Positions 1 to 7,630 of a stretch of DNA of 63,510 bases are shown piece after piece. The stretch is from contig NZ_FNCN01000032.1 of NCBI RefSeq assembly GCF_900100605.1, positions 1-63,510 of the forward strand, read 5' to 3'. This stretch comes from Sinosporangium album (GTDB taxonomy: Bacteria > Actinomycetota > Actinomycetes > Streptosporangiales > Streptosporangiaceae). The notes under the pieces are model-generated. The model was not told the origin of the DNA, did no database searches, and worked only from the letters and a program-made list of their open reading frames with translations. How positions within the stretch are numbered: the stretch's first letter is position 1; every line of letters starts with the position of its first letter. The position numbers and the translations under genes were made by a program.

Positions 1-13
1 ACGTTCACGCAGT

Positions 14-1189
14 TCAGAGCTGTACTTCCTCGGTGGTGCCATAGCTCCTCACCCTTCCAGGTTCAGGAGCCTCCAACCAACCCGGGGTGATCCATCCTTC
101 ATCGTTCAGTACGGCATGCACAATGCGCCGTAATTTTGGATCAAGCCAGCCCGATAGAAGATCCAACGCCTTCGGCTCCACAGCCGACAGATCCGCCGCC
201 AACCACGCCCCCGCCGCCGCTCTCGGCGACACACCCCGCTCCGCGACGAACCCCAACGCCTGCACCAAGTCATAAGCCGCATGCCGAAACCGCTCACCCG
301 GCGACAACTCGCCCACCGCAGCATCGGCCAGATGCGCCGGACAGCGAGCCGACCACACCTCTCGAAGCGCCACATCGCCGAGCTTCGCCGAACGGGCATC
401 CAAACCAGGACTGTGCAACTCCGGCTCCACCATCGCCATCAACGCCGCCGCACGAGGGCGGAACCTGGCGTCGGCGCCCAAAACCGCCGCCGTGTCCGCG
501 ACAAGGGCAAGCAGGCGCACCGCCGAAGCGGCAGCCCCCGCCCGCACCCGCTCGCCGTACAACCCCGCCAGCGCCGACAACGGCGGCGGCACAAGCCACC
601 GCACCCACTCGTCACCCGGCAGCGGCCGACCCAAAAACTCCCCGAACATCGACAACAACACCTCATTGCCGTCGAACGCCGGAGCATAAGCACACCACAA
701 CACCGTGCCCCACACCGCCGCCACCGTGCTCGGCACATCCCCGGCGAACACCGACACGAACGGCTCCGCCGCGATCGGGAAATCCTCCCGCGACCTACGA
801 CCATGAGCCTTCAACAGCCTGCGGACACCCTCCGACACGCCGCCAGGCACATCCGGGCCGACAAACCCCTGCGTAGAACCGCGGTCAAACGCGAAATCCG
901 GCCCGAACGGCACAAGCTGCGGCACCAGCACCGACCCGCACCCCACCACCCGGGCGCCGACCCGCGCCTCCCCCACCGGAGGCGGAGCCAAATGCCAACG
1001 GCCATCAACGGGATCCTGCAGCCGCCAGCGGGCATTCGCCCCGAACAGCCACCGGCCGCCATCAGCAGCCACGACCACCCGCGACGCCACCTCACGAGCC
1101 CGCACCGCGAACGGCGACACCCCCCACCCGGGAAGAGCCACCAGCGCCCGCACATCGACCTCGACAGCCGAGAAAGCGTCAGCACGCAC
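14..1189 (-). CDS. Uncharacterised 391-aa protein
   Basis: A full-length 391-residue frame with the codon bias of the neighbouring genes, but no family that I recognise. There is no signal peptide or membrane segment. The first ~110 residues are rich in Gly, Val and Trp and probably form beta structure; the rest is Ala/Leu rich and probably helical. It lies on the same strand and downstream of a GntR-type gene, about 220 bases away, so it may be a separate unit. The first ATG is used as start because no better ribosome site is evident. The long frames on the opposite strand look like shadows of its high third-position GC. Function unknown. Confidence 0.6.
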   Translation of the reverse strand: MRADAFSAVEVDVRALVALPGWGVSPFAVRAREVASRVVVAADGGRWLFGANARWRLQDPVDGRWHLAPPPVGEARVGARVVGCGSVLVPQLVPFGPDFAFDRGSTQGFVGPDVPGGVSEGVRRLLKAHGRRSREDFPIAAEPFVSVFAGDVPSTVAAVWGTVLWCAYAPAFDGNEVLLSMFGEFLGRPLPGDEWVRWLVPPPLSALAGLYGERVRAGAAASAVRLLALVADTAAVLGADARFRPRAAALMAMVEPELHSPGLDARSAKLGDVALREVWSARCPAHLADAAVGELSPGERFRHAAYDLVQALGFVAERGVSPRAAAGAWLAADLSAVEPKALDLLSGWLDPKLRRIVHAVLNDEGWITPGWLEAPEPGRVRSYGTTEEVQL

Positions 1190-1218
1190 GTGGCGAGTTT
1201 AATTGCGCGTGTTCGATG

Positions 1219-1235
1219 GCGACGCTTCGCGTCGC
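1219..1235. other. Short perfect hairpin
   Basis: GCGACGC and GCGTCGC are separated by TTC, giving a 7-bp perfect stem. It lies between the GntR-type gene and the downstream 391-aa gene. It has no T-run, so it is only a weak terminator candidate for the GntR transcript. Confidence 0.3.
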
Positions 1236-1412
1236 GGCGAGGGGGCTCTTGGTCCGGTGTTTTCCCTCGTCGCTCTGGTCGCTGCGCTCCCTGCGTTCGT
1301 CAGTCCAAGCACCGGCGCCCCCTCGCGCTCCCGGGGTGGCCTGTTGTCTGGATGAGTGGCCTCCCGGTTTGGCGGGTCCAGGAGTTCAGCCCTCCTGCCC
1401 GGCCTTGTCGGG

Positions 1413-1847
1413 CTAGTGGGTGATGAATGTTCCTCTTCTGGGCAGGGTGTGGACATGCCGGCTGTCGCGGAGGAGGTTGATGGCGGCGCGGATCGTGTCG
1501 CGGGCGACGGCGTACCGGGTGGCGAGGGTGGTCTCGTTGGGGAGGCGCCGGCCTGTTGGGAGGCGGCCGTCGTGGATCTGCCGGCGGAGGTCGTCTGCGA
1601 TCTCTTCGTATTTGAGGGGCGGGCGGAGTTTGGGGGCGGTCCGGGGGCCGACGTAGGAGCCTTCGGCGCGGATGGTGTAGATCGTGCCCTGTTCGCGGAG
1701 TAGGGCGATGGCGCAGCGGACGGTGTGGCGGCATACGCCGTGCTGTTGGGCCAGTCGGAGTTCTGAGGGGAGGGGTTGGCCGGGTAGGAGTGTTCCGTTG
1801 TGGATGTCGGCCCGGAGGCAGGCCGCGATCTGCTGGGGTAGGGGCAT
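1413..1847 (-). CDS. GntR-type regulator made of two tandem winged helices
   Basis: A 144-residue DNA-binding protein built almost entirely of two GntR-type winged helices in tandem. The first spans about residues 3-68 (PLPQQIAACLRADI, then SELRLAQQHGVCRHTVRCAI) and the second about 78-142 (YEEIADDLRRQIHDG, then NETTLATRYAVARDTIRAAI). Each has the recognition-helix pattern of the family and a terminal wing (GSYVG, GTFIT). There is no effector-binding domain (FCD, UTRA or similar). GntR proteins usually carry one such domain plus a ligand domain, so one chain may bind two half-sites or a palindrome. The ATG has a GAGGCG ribosome site about five bases upstream. Target unknown. Confidence 0.8.
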   Translation of the reverse strand: MPLPQQIAACLRADIHNGTLLPGQPLPSELRLAQQHGVCRHTVRCAIALLREQGTIYTIRAEGSYVGPRTAPKLRPPLKYEEIADDLRRQIHDGRLPTGRRLPNETTLATRYAVARDTIRAAINLLRDSRHVHTLPRRGTFITH

Positions 1848-1886
1848 GGGTTCGCCTCGTTTCCGTGGTCGGGGGGCGGGGGCGGT

Positions 1887-2531
1887 TCAGGTGGGGGCTG
1901 TGAACTCCGCGCTCATGGGATAGGTCTGTGTGCCGGGTGGGGCGTCCCAGTAGCCGACCGCGTCGGCCAGAGCGTGGATGACCAGCAGGCAGCGCTCGTC
2001 GGCCGTCCCGGGGATCGGCCGGCGGGAGATGGAGCTGTGCCGCTGGCGGTAGGTGGGGATGCCGGTGGGGCCGCAGTGGTAGACGGTGACGCGCAGCGTC
2101 TCTCCGTGCGTGCCGAACCGCTGGACCTCGGCGATGAACGACGAGAAGAACGGACTGCCCGAGGCATGCGCGACGGCCGCGTTCACCAGCTCCGACATCA
2201 CCGCCTCCGCGTCCTCGGCACGGTCGTGCCCGCGCAACATGCAGCGCACCAGTTCCCGCGCCTGCCGCGCCTGGTCGGGTCGACTGGGGAACAGGCGCCG
2301 CCACACCATGCCGTCGGGCATGAGGCGGTAGGCGGCGAGAAGCAGCCGGGGGTCGTCCATGCCGGTGGGCGGGGTGAACGTTCTTCCCCTGCTGTCCTTG
2401 AACACCGGGGTTGCTTGGGTATCGGCGGTGAGCGTCATCCCTTCACTCGCGCTCACTGCACACCGCCGAGGAAGTCGTCGTAGATGCGGGCAACGTTCGG
2501 CTTGGTGATATCGAGGTCTGGCCGAGGTCAC
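1887..2531 (-). CDS. HATPase-like anti-sigma/regulatory ATPase
   Basis: Resembles the small GHKL-type ATP-binding regulators (anti-sigma or serine-kinase-like) that abound in actinobacteria. An N-box-like segment, ELVNAAVAHA, follows a long helix, and a beta-rich C-terminal half reads LRVTVYHCGP then LLVIHALADAVGYW. Other motifs are degenerate, so ATP binding is uncertain. The GTG start shares GTGA with the stop of the upstream 79-aa gene, suggesting coupling. An internal ATG at 2438 would give a 183-aa protein without a poorly conserved Arg/Cys-rich head and is a serious alternative. It sits between the GntR-type gene and an XRE regulator, a common regulatory neighbourhood in these bacteria. 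Confidence 0.55.
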   Translation of the reverse strand: MTSARPRYHQAERCPHLRRLPRRCAVSASEGMTLTADTQATPVFKDSRGRTFTPPTGMDDPRLLLAAYRLMPDGMVWRRLFPSRPDQARQARELVRCMLRGHDRAEDAEAVMSELVNAAVAHASGSPFFSSFIAEVQRFGTHGETLRVTVYHCGPTGIPTYRQRHSSISRRPIPGTADERCLLVIHALADAVGYWDAPPGTQTYPMSAEFTAPT

Positions 2532-2767
2532 GCACCTGGTCCTGCTTTCGCCTGGTTGGCGAGACGGTGGTTGCGCAGGGCGCGGAGCAGCCGCTCGGCC
2601 ACCGCAGCGCTCAGCCGGCTGTCCGCGGGCGGAACGTGAGCCGCGCGCGAGGACGCCGGCCAGTGAGCGCCGGGCACGCGTCTGGGCAGCGGCGCCTGTC
2701 TACTCGCCCAGATGGGATCCGCACTGGGGGGTTTGCTGGGGATCTCCGGGGGCCTAGTATCCCGCAT
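2528..2767 (-). CDS. Small basic hypothetical protein (79 aa)
   Basis: A small Pro/Arg/Ala-rich protein of unknown function. The ATG at 2767 is preceded by GAGGAGG at nine bases, one of the best ribosome sites here, which is the main reason for calling it. The N-terminal half is Pro-rich and probably disordered; the C-terminal half (LSAAVAERLLRALRNHRLANQ) is likely one helix. Its stop overlaps the GTG of the HATPase-like gene. It is divergent from the XRE regulator, with which it may share control. Confidence 0.55.
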   Translation of the reverse strand: MRDTRPPEIPSKPPSADPIWASRQAPLPRRVPGAHWPASSRAAHVPPADSRLSAAVAERLLRALRNHRLANQAKAGPGA

Positions 2768-2963
2768 TGGATCGGACCTCCTCGTGTTTGGTTTTTCGGT
2801 CAAGGGCCCGCCTGGTGAAGTGGCTCTCGTGCTATCCGAACTTTTTCATGGACCTTACTTTTCGGCGGATACCGATTGCCTGAGCGCTCTGCTCATAATC
2901 GGGTACCGACTTTGATCCGCTAGGCAATAATCCATATGACCAGCAGTGGATATAAGCCCTGAC

Positions 2964-2997
2964 GTGTGGCCAGCGGCCGTGGCCACACTTGGCCACA
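2964..2997. promoter_or_regulatory. GGCCACA palindrome and repeat before XRE gene
   Basis: GTGTGGCC (2964-2971) and GGCCACAC (2981-2988) form a perfect 8-bp inverted repeat. GGCCACA recurs directly at 2981 and 2991, exactly ten bases apart. The element ends at the ribosome site of the XRE regulator, so it could be an autoregulatory operator or a hairpin covering translation start. Inference only. Confidence 0.45.
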
Positions 2998-3007
2998 GGA
3001 GGGCCGG

Positions 3008-4351
3008 TTGACCGAAATCCCAAATTCCGGCTCGGAGGATACGGCTCCCTGGGTGGAGCTGGGCGAGCAGCTCAGGATGTGGCGCTCAGCCACCGGCATG
3101 TCCCTGAGGGATCTGGGGGCCGCGGTTCACATGGACTGGGCTCACATCGGAAGGATGGAGCGGGGGCAGCGAAAGATCCCCGGATGGGTCGTCGGCCGCT
3201 TGGAAGAAGCGTTGGGGACCAGCGGGGCCCTACGCGTGAAATGGGAGGAAGCAAATAGGAAATCGGGCACGGAAAGTCGCGACAAGGACATATCAGCTGA
3301 TAGGCAGGAAGGGAATCCTATAGATATGGACGCACTTCGCCGAACGCTCGTTATGGGAGTGGCAGGAATGAGCGCTGCCGCCGCGCTTCCCATCCGGGAA
3401 CTGGAGCAGCTGCGGGGTATCGTGGACACCACGCTCGGAACACCGCGCCTCGACGACTGGCATGAACGCGTATGGGAGTACGCCGTCCGCTTCGCGTCCG
3501 ACCCCATGGACCACCTCGTACGCGACCTCGGCACAGACATCCTCGCCGTACACGAGCAGATGCAGTCCGCCCCTGGTGACCAGGTAAGCAACTGGCTCGC
3601 CGTCAACGCACACCTCACCGAATTCATGGCGCGGGCAATAGGCTCCGCCGGCCACATTCAGGAAGCGCGAGGCTGGTGGGCCACAGCACGCCAAGCCGCG
3701 CACAACTCGGGTGACCCCGACATCGTCTCCAGGGTCTACTCCAACGACGGCATGCACTGCCTGTACCACAAGCGGCCCCAGGTGGCCATCGCCCGAGCGA
3801 GGGTAGCGCTAGAGAGCTGCCAAGGCCGCCCGACGCGAAACGCTACCTCCGCTTGCGCTGTCCTCGCTCAAGCAAACGCCGTACTCGGCAACGCCGCGGC
3901 TGCACAGTCGTGGCTCCACAAACACGCCGATATCTTCAAGCACCTACCAGATGAGGTGAAGGCAGAAAGGCTCACCGCCGGGGGCTACCCCGAGGCTGCT
4001 GTGCTGCACACCCGCTCCTACGTCTTCACTCACCTGGGCAAGGAGACCGAAGGCCGACGGGCTCAGGAACTGGCCCTGGCCGCCTATGACCCTGGCGACA
4101 CCAGGCAGATCGCATTGGTCAGCCTCCACCAGGCGATGCTTTCGGTCCGGCTGGGCGACGTCACGGAAGGGGTCGAGCACGCACGTCTGGTAACTCAGGG
4201 TATGGCTCCAGCGCTGCTCACGACCTTTGTGGCCAGCATGGCCACAGACGTGCTGCGTTCGATCCCGCCCAAGCACCGGACGCAGCCAGAAGCGCTCGAA
4301 CTCAAGAAAATCCTGACGTTACCTCGTGGCGCATCATCCCTCAGTGTGTGA
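3008..4351 (+). CDS. XRE-family regulator with helical repeat domain
   Basis: A transcriptional regulator typical of actinobacteria. An N-terminal Cro/C1-type helix-turn-helix reads LRMWRSATGMSLRDLGAAV with recognition helix DWAHIGRMERGQR. A hydrophobic linker follows (LVMGVAGMSAAAAL), then a long TPR-like helical region to the C-terminus. I choose the TTG at 3008 because AGGAGGG ends four bases before it; a GTG at 2966 is in frame but lies inside the palindromic operator-like element. The 3' end overlaps the convergent GNAT gene by 11 bases. A second regulator of the same architecture is at 53688. Such proteins usually control small neighbouring genes; here the divergent 79-aa gene and the HATPase gene are candidates. 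Confidence 0.8.
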   Translation: MTEIPNSGSEDTAPWVELGEQLRMWRSATGMSLRDLGAAVHMDWAHIGRMERGQRKIPGWVVGRLEEALGTSGALRVKWEEANRKSGTESRDKDISADRQEGNPIDMDALRRTLVMGVAGMSAAAALPIRELEQLRGIVDTTLGTPRLDDWHERVWEYAVRFASDPMDHLVRDLGTDILAVHEQMQSAPGDQVSNWLAVNAHLTEFMARAIGSAGHIQEARGWWATARQAAHNSGDPDIVSRVYSNDGMHCLYHKRPQVAIARARVALESCQGRPTRNATSACAVLAQANAVLGNAAAAQSWLHKHADIFKHLPDEVKAERLTAGGYPEAAVLHTRSYVFTHLGKETEGRRAQELALAAYDPGDTRQIALVSLHQAMLSVRLGDVTEGVEHARLVTQGMAPALLTTFVASMATDVLRSIPPKHRTQPEALELKKILTLPRGASSLSV

Positions 4352-4901
4352 CCGGCAGGTCGAGGAGGTAGATGTCGAAGAACGGGCGAGGCGCAGTAGG
4401 GAATCCGGCAGGTTTCCGGCCCAGGCAGCGCCACCCCCATCGTTCGTACATCTGCTGCACGCTCCGCGCCTCGGGATTGGTCGCCAGCGTGGCCCGTGTC
4501 TCGGCGCGGCTGTCGAGGAACGCGGTGAGCAGCCGACGTCCGATCCCCTGCCGTTGGTGGTCGGGATGCACCACCAGCTCGATCACCGCGCATGTCCGAG
4601 TGCCGTCTTCCGCGTAGAAGTCTTCGTCGGCCGGTGTGTCCAGCCCATTCCACCACCCGGTGCCGACCGGAAGCGGATAGCCGAAGCACAGTCCCACCAG
4701 GCCGCCGTCGCGGTGTGCCGTCATCAGACCGAACTCGGGCTGCTGGAACTGGCGTTTGGCCCGCGCTTCGAAATTGACGAAGTCCGTCTCTGTCTGGCTG
4801 TGCGGCGGTCGGCTGAATCCCGCCTTGTAAACAGAGAAGAGCTCGGGGAAGAGCCGCAGGGCCGTCGCGCCGTCATTCAGTGTGATCTGGACGTCGGGCA
4901 T
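4341..4901 (-). CDS. GNAT-family N-acetyltransferase
   Basis: A 186-residue acetyl-CoA-dependent acetyltransferase. Motif A is clear: VIELVVHPDHQRQGIGRRLL, with the Q-x-x-G-x-G pyrophosphate loop (QRQGIG). It is followed by the usual motif B region ending in MYERWGWRCLGR. Length is normal for a single-domain GNAT. The substrate cannot be read from sequence; an acidic and aromatic insertion (GTGWWNGLDTPADEDF) before motif A may shape the acceptor site. It is convergent with the XRE regulator and follows the carbonic-anhydrase-like gene on the same strand. Confidence 0.85.
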   Translation of the reverse strand: MPDVQITLNDGATALRLFPELFSVYKAGFSRPPHSQTETDFVNFEARAKRQFQQPEFGLMTAHRDGGLVGLCFGYPLPVGTGWWNGLDTPADEDFYAEDGTRTCAVIELVVHPDHQRQGIGRRLLTAFLDSRAETRATLATNPEARSVQQMYERWGWRCLGRKPAGFPTAPRPFFDIYLLDLPVTH

Positions 4902-4985
4902 GCCTGGATTCTAGATCTCGCCCTGCGGATGGAGAAGTGCCCTCTCGCGCTCCCGGGGTAGCCGGTGGCCTCGGGGGGCTGGGGG

Positions 4986-5528
4986 TTAGAGGGGTTTGGC
5001 TTGGGTGTGGGTTTGGGCGAGGGACATGTAGTGGGCTGGGGTGTGGGCGAAGGTGGCGCGGTCTTCGTCGGTGAGGTCGCGGATGATTTTGCCGGGGACG
5101 CCGGCGACGAGGACGCCGGGGGGGATGTGTTTGCCGGGGGCAACGAGGGCGCCGGCGGCGACTAGGGTGCCGGCGCCGATTCTGGCGCCGTTGAGGACGA
5201 TGGCGCCGATGCCGATGAGGGCGCCGGTTTCGATGTGGGCGCCGTGGACCATGGCTTTGTGGCCGAGGCTGACGCGGGGTTCGAGGACGGCGGGGAAGCC
5301 GGGGTCGGCGTGGAGGCAGCAGAGGTCTTGGATGTTGCACTCGTCGCCGACGTCGATGAGGGCGCCGTCGCCGCGGAGGACGGATCCGTACCAGACGTTG
5401 GCGGCGCGGCCGAGGCGCACGTGGCCGACGACGACGGCCCCCGGGGCTACGAAGGCTTCAGGGTGGATATCGGGGCCCGGAATGTCGGGAAGGGCTGCGA
5501 CGTAGGGGCGATCCTTCATCCGGCTCAT
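4986..5528 (-). CDS. Gamma-class carbonic anhydrase-like hexapeptide protein
   Basis: A 180-residue left-handed beta-helix protein of the gamma carbonic anhydrase family. Hexapeptide repeats run from about residue 24 to 150 (PGAVVVGHVRLG, GALIGIGAIVLNGARIGAG). The three zinc-ligand histidines fit H73, H90 and H95 (CLHADPG, LGHKAMVHG). It probably forms a metal-binding trimer in the cytoplasm; many members show weak or no carbonic anhydrase activity, so the reaction is not certain. The start is set at MSRMKDRP because the upstream extension in frame is non-conserved Trp-rich sequence. It is divergent from the DivIVA-like gene. Confidence 0.85.
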   Translation of the reverse strand: MSRMKDRPYVAALPDIPGPDIHPEAFVAPGAVVVGHVRLGRAANVWYGSVLRGDGALIDVGDECNIQDLCCLHADPGFPAVLEPRVSLGHKAMVHGAHIETGALIGIGAIVLNGARIGAGTLVAAGALVAPGKHIPPGVLVAGVPGKIIRDLTDEDRATFAHTPAHYMSLAQTHTQAKPL

Positions 5529-5655
5529 GGTAGTAGTCCGGGTTTTTCCACTAGGAGGTGGGCCGTTCCGCTTGCGGACTTGGACAGATAGCAGGAAAGT
5601 CGTCTCTTGACGTGTCGTTTCCCACCCCCACCACCACAACCCCACAGGCAGTGCC

Positions 5656-6789
5656 ATGACAAACCAGCACGAGAGCTTTCCAGACCTGATGCAAGAGGAC
5701 TCGTTCGAGGTCGTCATGCGCGGCTACAGCCGCCGCCAGGTCCACGACTACATGATCCGCACGCGCAACCAGGTCCGTGACCTTGAGGAACGGCTGGCGA
5801 GGGCGATCGACCAGGCGGAGCAGGGCCGCATTGAGTTGGCGGAGGCGCGGCGGAGGCTGGCCGAGGCTCCGCAGGATTACGACGAGCTCAGCCAGAGGCT
5901 GGCCCAGATTCTCAAGCTGGGCGAGGAGGAGGCGGCGGCCAAGCGTGAGACGGCCGACGCCGAGGCGGCGAAGACCCGCGATGAGGCCACGCATGAGGCC
6001 GAGCAGACGGTGACGAACGCCAGGGAGCAGGCGGAGGGGGTTCTGAGCTCGGCGCAGAATGAGGCGGAGCGCAGGGTGGGGGAGGCTACGGCGGCGGCTG
6101 AGCGGATGCTCGCGCAGGCCGGGGCCGACGCCGAGGAGACGCTCAATGCGGCCCGGGCGGAGGCCGAGGATGCGCTCCGTACGGCTCGCGCGGAGGCCGA
6201 CCGCGTGCTGTCGACGGCGAGGCATGAGGCCGAGCACATGACGGAGAGTTCGCGGGCGGAGGCCGAGTCGACGCTGACCTCGGCGAGGGCCGAGTCGGAG
6301 AACACTTTGACGTCGGCGCGGTCGGAGTCGGAGAACCTGCTGACGTCGGCGCAGCGCCGGGCGTCGTCGCTGGACGAGCACACTGGGCGCAGGGTGAAGC
6401 ATCTGACCGAGACGCACACCGAGGTGATGCGCCGCCTGAACGAGTTGGGGTCGGTGCTGGGCGATCTGCTGCACCGGGAGAATCTGGCGGGGCCGTTGAT
6501 CGACGAGGCGGCGGTGCTTCCGCCGCCGCCTTCGATCGCACCTGTGCCCGCGCAGGTGTCCGCGTCTTCGCCGGGCGACCACGACGACCCTGATGTGGAG
6601 GCGGTGCGGGTCATCGTGGAGGACGGCGACGGCGAGGTCTCGGGCGAGGCGCGCCCCCGCGGTGAGGGGGAGGGCGAGGAGCGTGAGGTGGTTCGGCACG
6701 AGTCGGGTTTCGCCGATGACATCGACATGGACATGCGTCTCGCGGCGGCGGGTGAGGTGCGCGACCCGTTCACTCCGGCGAGGAAGTAG
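5656..6789 (+). CDS. DivIVA-like coiled-coil protein
   Basis: A 377-residue coiled-coil protein of the DivIVA/polarity type. The N-terminus carries the membrane-associated DivIVA signature (FEVVMRGYSRRQVHDYM), followed by almost continuous coiled coil from about residue 35 to 270, rich in Ala/Glu/Arg. An 11-residue-like periodicity is visible in the repeated AEAE and SARAESEN segments. The acidic C-terminal ~100 residues are low complexity. Such proteins organise tip growth, septum placement or intermediate-filament-like scaffolds in actinobacteria. It stands alone, and its transcript runs into a remarkable stack of hairpins. Which DivIVA subgroup it belongs to needs alignment. Confidence 0.8.
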   Translation: MTNQHESFPDLMQEDSFEVVMRGYSRRQVHDYMIRTRNQVRDLEERLARAIDQAEQGRIELAEARRRLAEAPQDYDELSQRLAQILKLGEEEAAAKRETADAEAAKTRDEATHEAEQTVTNAREQAEGVLSSAQNEAERRVGEATAAAERMLAQAGADAEETLNAARAEAEDALRTARAEADRVLSTARHEAEHMTESSRAEAESTLTSARAESENTLTSARSESENLLTSAQRRASSLDEHTGRRVKHLTETHTEVMRRLNELGSVLGDLLHRENLAGPLIDEAAVLPPPPSIAPVPAQVSASSPGDHDDPDVEAVRVIVEDGDGEVSGEARPRGEGEGEEREVVRHESGFADDIDMDMRLAAAGEVRDPFTPARK

Positions 6790-6814
6790 GAGCCGCGGGC
6801 TGATCCGGTGAGGG

Positions 6815-7015
6815 GTGGGACCTCGGCCCGGTAGGGGCCGGGGTCCCACTGCTGTCCGGGGTGTTGTTCGGTGTGGTTGGGCGGAAACCTCCGCCCCCGA
6901 TGGGTCGGAGGTTTCCGCCCTGCTTGGTGGCCCGGTGCCGGGGCTGTCGAGATGCCCACCCTGGCACCGGGCGGTTCGGCGTCCCGTGGACCCCCCGCCC
7001 GGTGGTCCACGGGAC
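6815..7015. terminator. Four stacked hairpins between convergent genes
   Basis: Four separate GC-rich inverted repeats fill 200 bases. 6815-6849 has an imperfect long stem (GTGGGACC/GGTCCCAC outer arms). 6880-6919 has a perfect 14-bp stem (GGCGGAAACCTCCG). 6931-6971 has a 9-bp stem (CCCGGTGCC). 6981-7015 has a perfect 12-bp stem (GTCCCGTGGACC). They lie between the DivIVA-like gene and a convergent small gene, so bidirectional termination is the simplest role. No T-runs are present, as usual for GC-rich actinobacteria. Confidence 0.75.
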
Positions 7016-7044
7016 GGTCTGTGTGTTCTTCCGGCGTCGGCCGG

Positions 7045-7110
7045 GTGTTGGGGAAGGCCGGTGTTGGGGAAGGCCGGTGTTGGGGGAAGGCCGGTGTTGG
7101 GGGAAGGCAG
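7045..7110. repeat. Four 16/17-bp tandem repeats
   Basis: The unit GTGTTGGGGAAGGCCG occurs at 7045 and 7061; two further copies with one extra G start at 7077 and 7094, the last ending CAG. The period is not a multiple of three throughout and no gene covers it, so this is a non-coding minisatellite directly after the hairpin stack. Confidence 0.85.
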
Positions 7111-7147
7111 GGTGTGCGGTGTGGCTCGCGGGCGACGTGTCGGGCGC

Positions 7148-7471
7148 CTAGGCGCTTGGGGTGGGGCCGTCGGGGCCGTTCAGGTCGTCGCGGTCGTACA
7201 GGGGCTCGCGGCCGTACAGGAGCTCCCGGTGGTACAGGGGGTCGCGGTCGTGCGGGTCGTCGGCGGTGGCCGCTCGTTGGAGCTGGTCGGTCAGTTGGCG
7301 GCGTAGCCCGTCGGGGTCGTCGGCGTCGATGGTCATGGCGCAGCCGGCGTCCCGCTCCACCACGGTCAGCGGGTGGTGGCGAGTGGCCCACCACCGGCCC
7401 GCGTCGCTACGCCAGATGGTCCACGCGGGGAACTCCCGGGCTATGTCCGCGAGACGCCGGTCATAGGACAT
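7148..7471 (-). CDS. Small protein of the W-IW-SDAG-W-ATR type (107 aa)
   Basis: An uncharacterised small protein. Its core, WTIWRSDAGRWWATR, followed by a TIDADD segment and a helix (LRRQLTDQLQRAA), is shared with the 97-aa protein at 18270-18563 (WFIWNSDAGNWYATR, TVDADT, IGKLQRQ). The two are clearly paralogues. The ATG at 7471 has a GAAGGG ribosome site at seven bases; an in-frame start 14 codons upstream is less likely. The C-terminal 35 residues have a DRDPLYHRE-like repeat (DPLYHRELLYGREPLYDRDD). Function unknown; small actinobacterial proteins of this kind often lie near XRE regulators. Confidence 0.65.
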   Translation of the reverse strand: MSYDRRLADIAREFPAWTIWRSDAGRWWATRHHPLTVVERDAGCAMTIDADDPDGLRRQLTDQLQRAATADDPHDRDPLYHRELLYGREPLYDRDDLNGPDGPTPSA

Positions 7472-7527
7472 CTGTTCACCCTTCTCGGGCCCGGTTTGCT
7501 CCATTTCCACCACTGACGGTGCAGCAG

Positions 7528-7558
7528 TTCTCTAGAGAAATCAATCGTCTGAGTAGAC
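7528..7558. promoter_or_regulatory. Paired palindromes upstream of small gene
   Basis: TTCTCTAGAGAA (7528-7539) is a perfect 12-bp palindrome, and GTCT-GAGT-AGAC (7547-7558) follows eight bases on. Both lie in the AT-richer promoter region upstream of the 107-aa gene. They look like repressor sites; which protein binds is unknown. Confidence 0.45.
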
Positions 7559-7630
7559 AGGTCACCGTATCGTTCGGTGCGTCGGCTTGACGGATCGCAT
7601 TCCAGGCATCTCAAGAGTTCGCGACGGGTG

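Noticed and set aside
136-1423. Long plus-strand open frames over the first gene
   Set aside because: Pro/Arg/His-rich translations typical of frames opposite GC-rich coding sequence, with no ribosome sites; the minus-strand 391-aa frame has proper codon bias.
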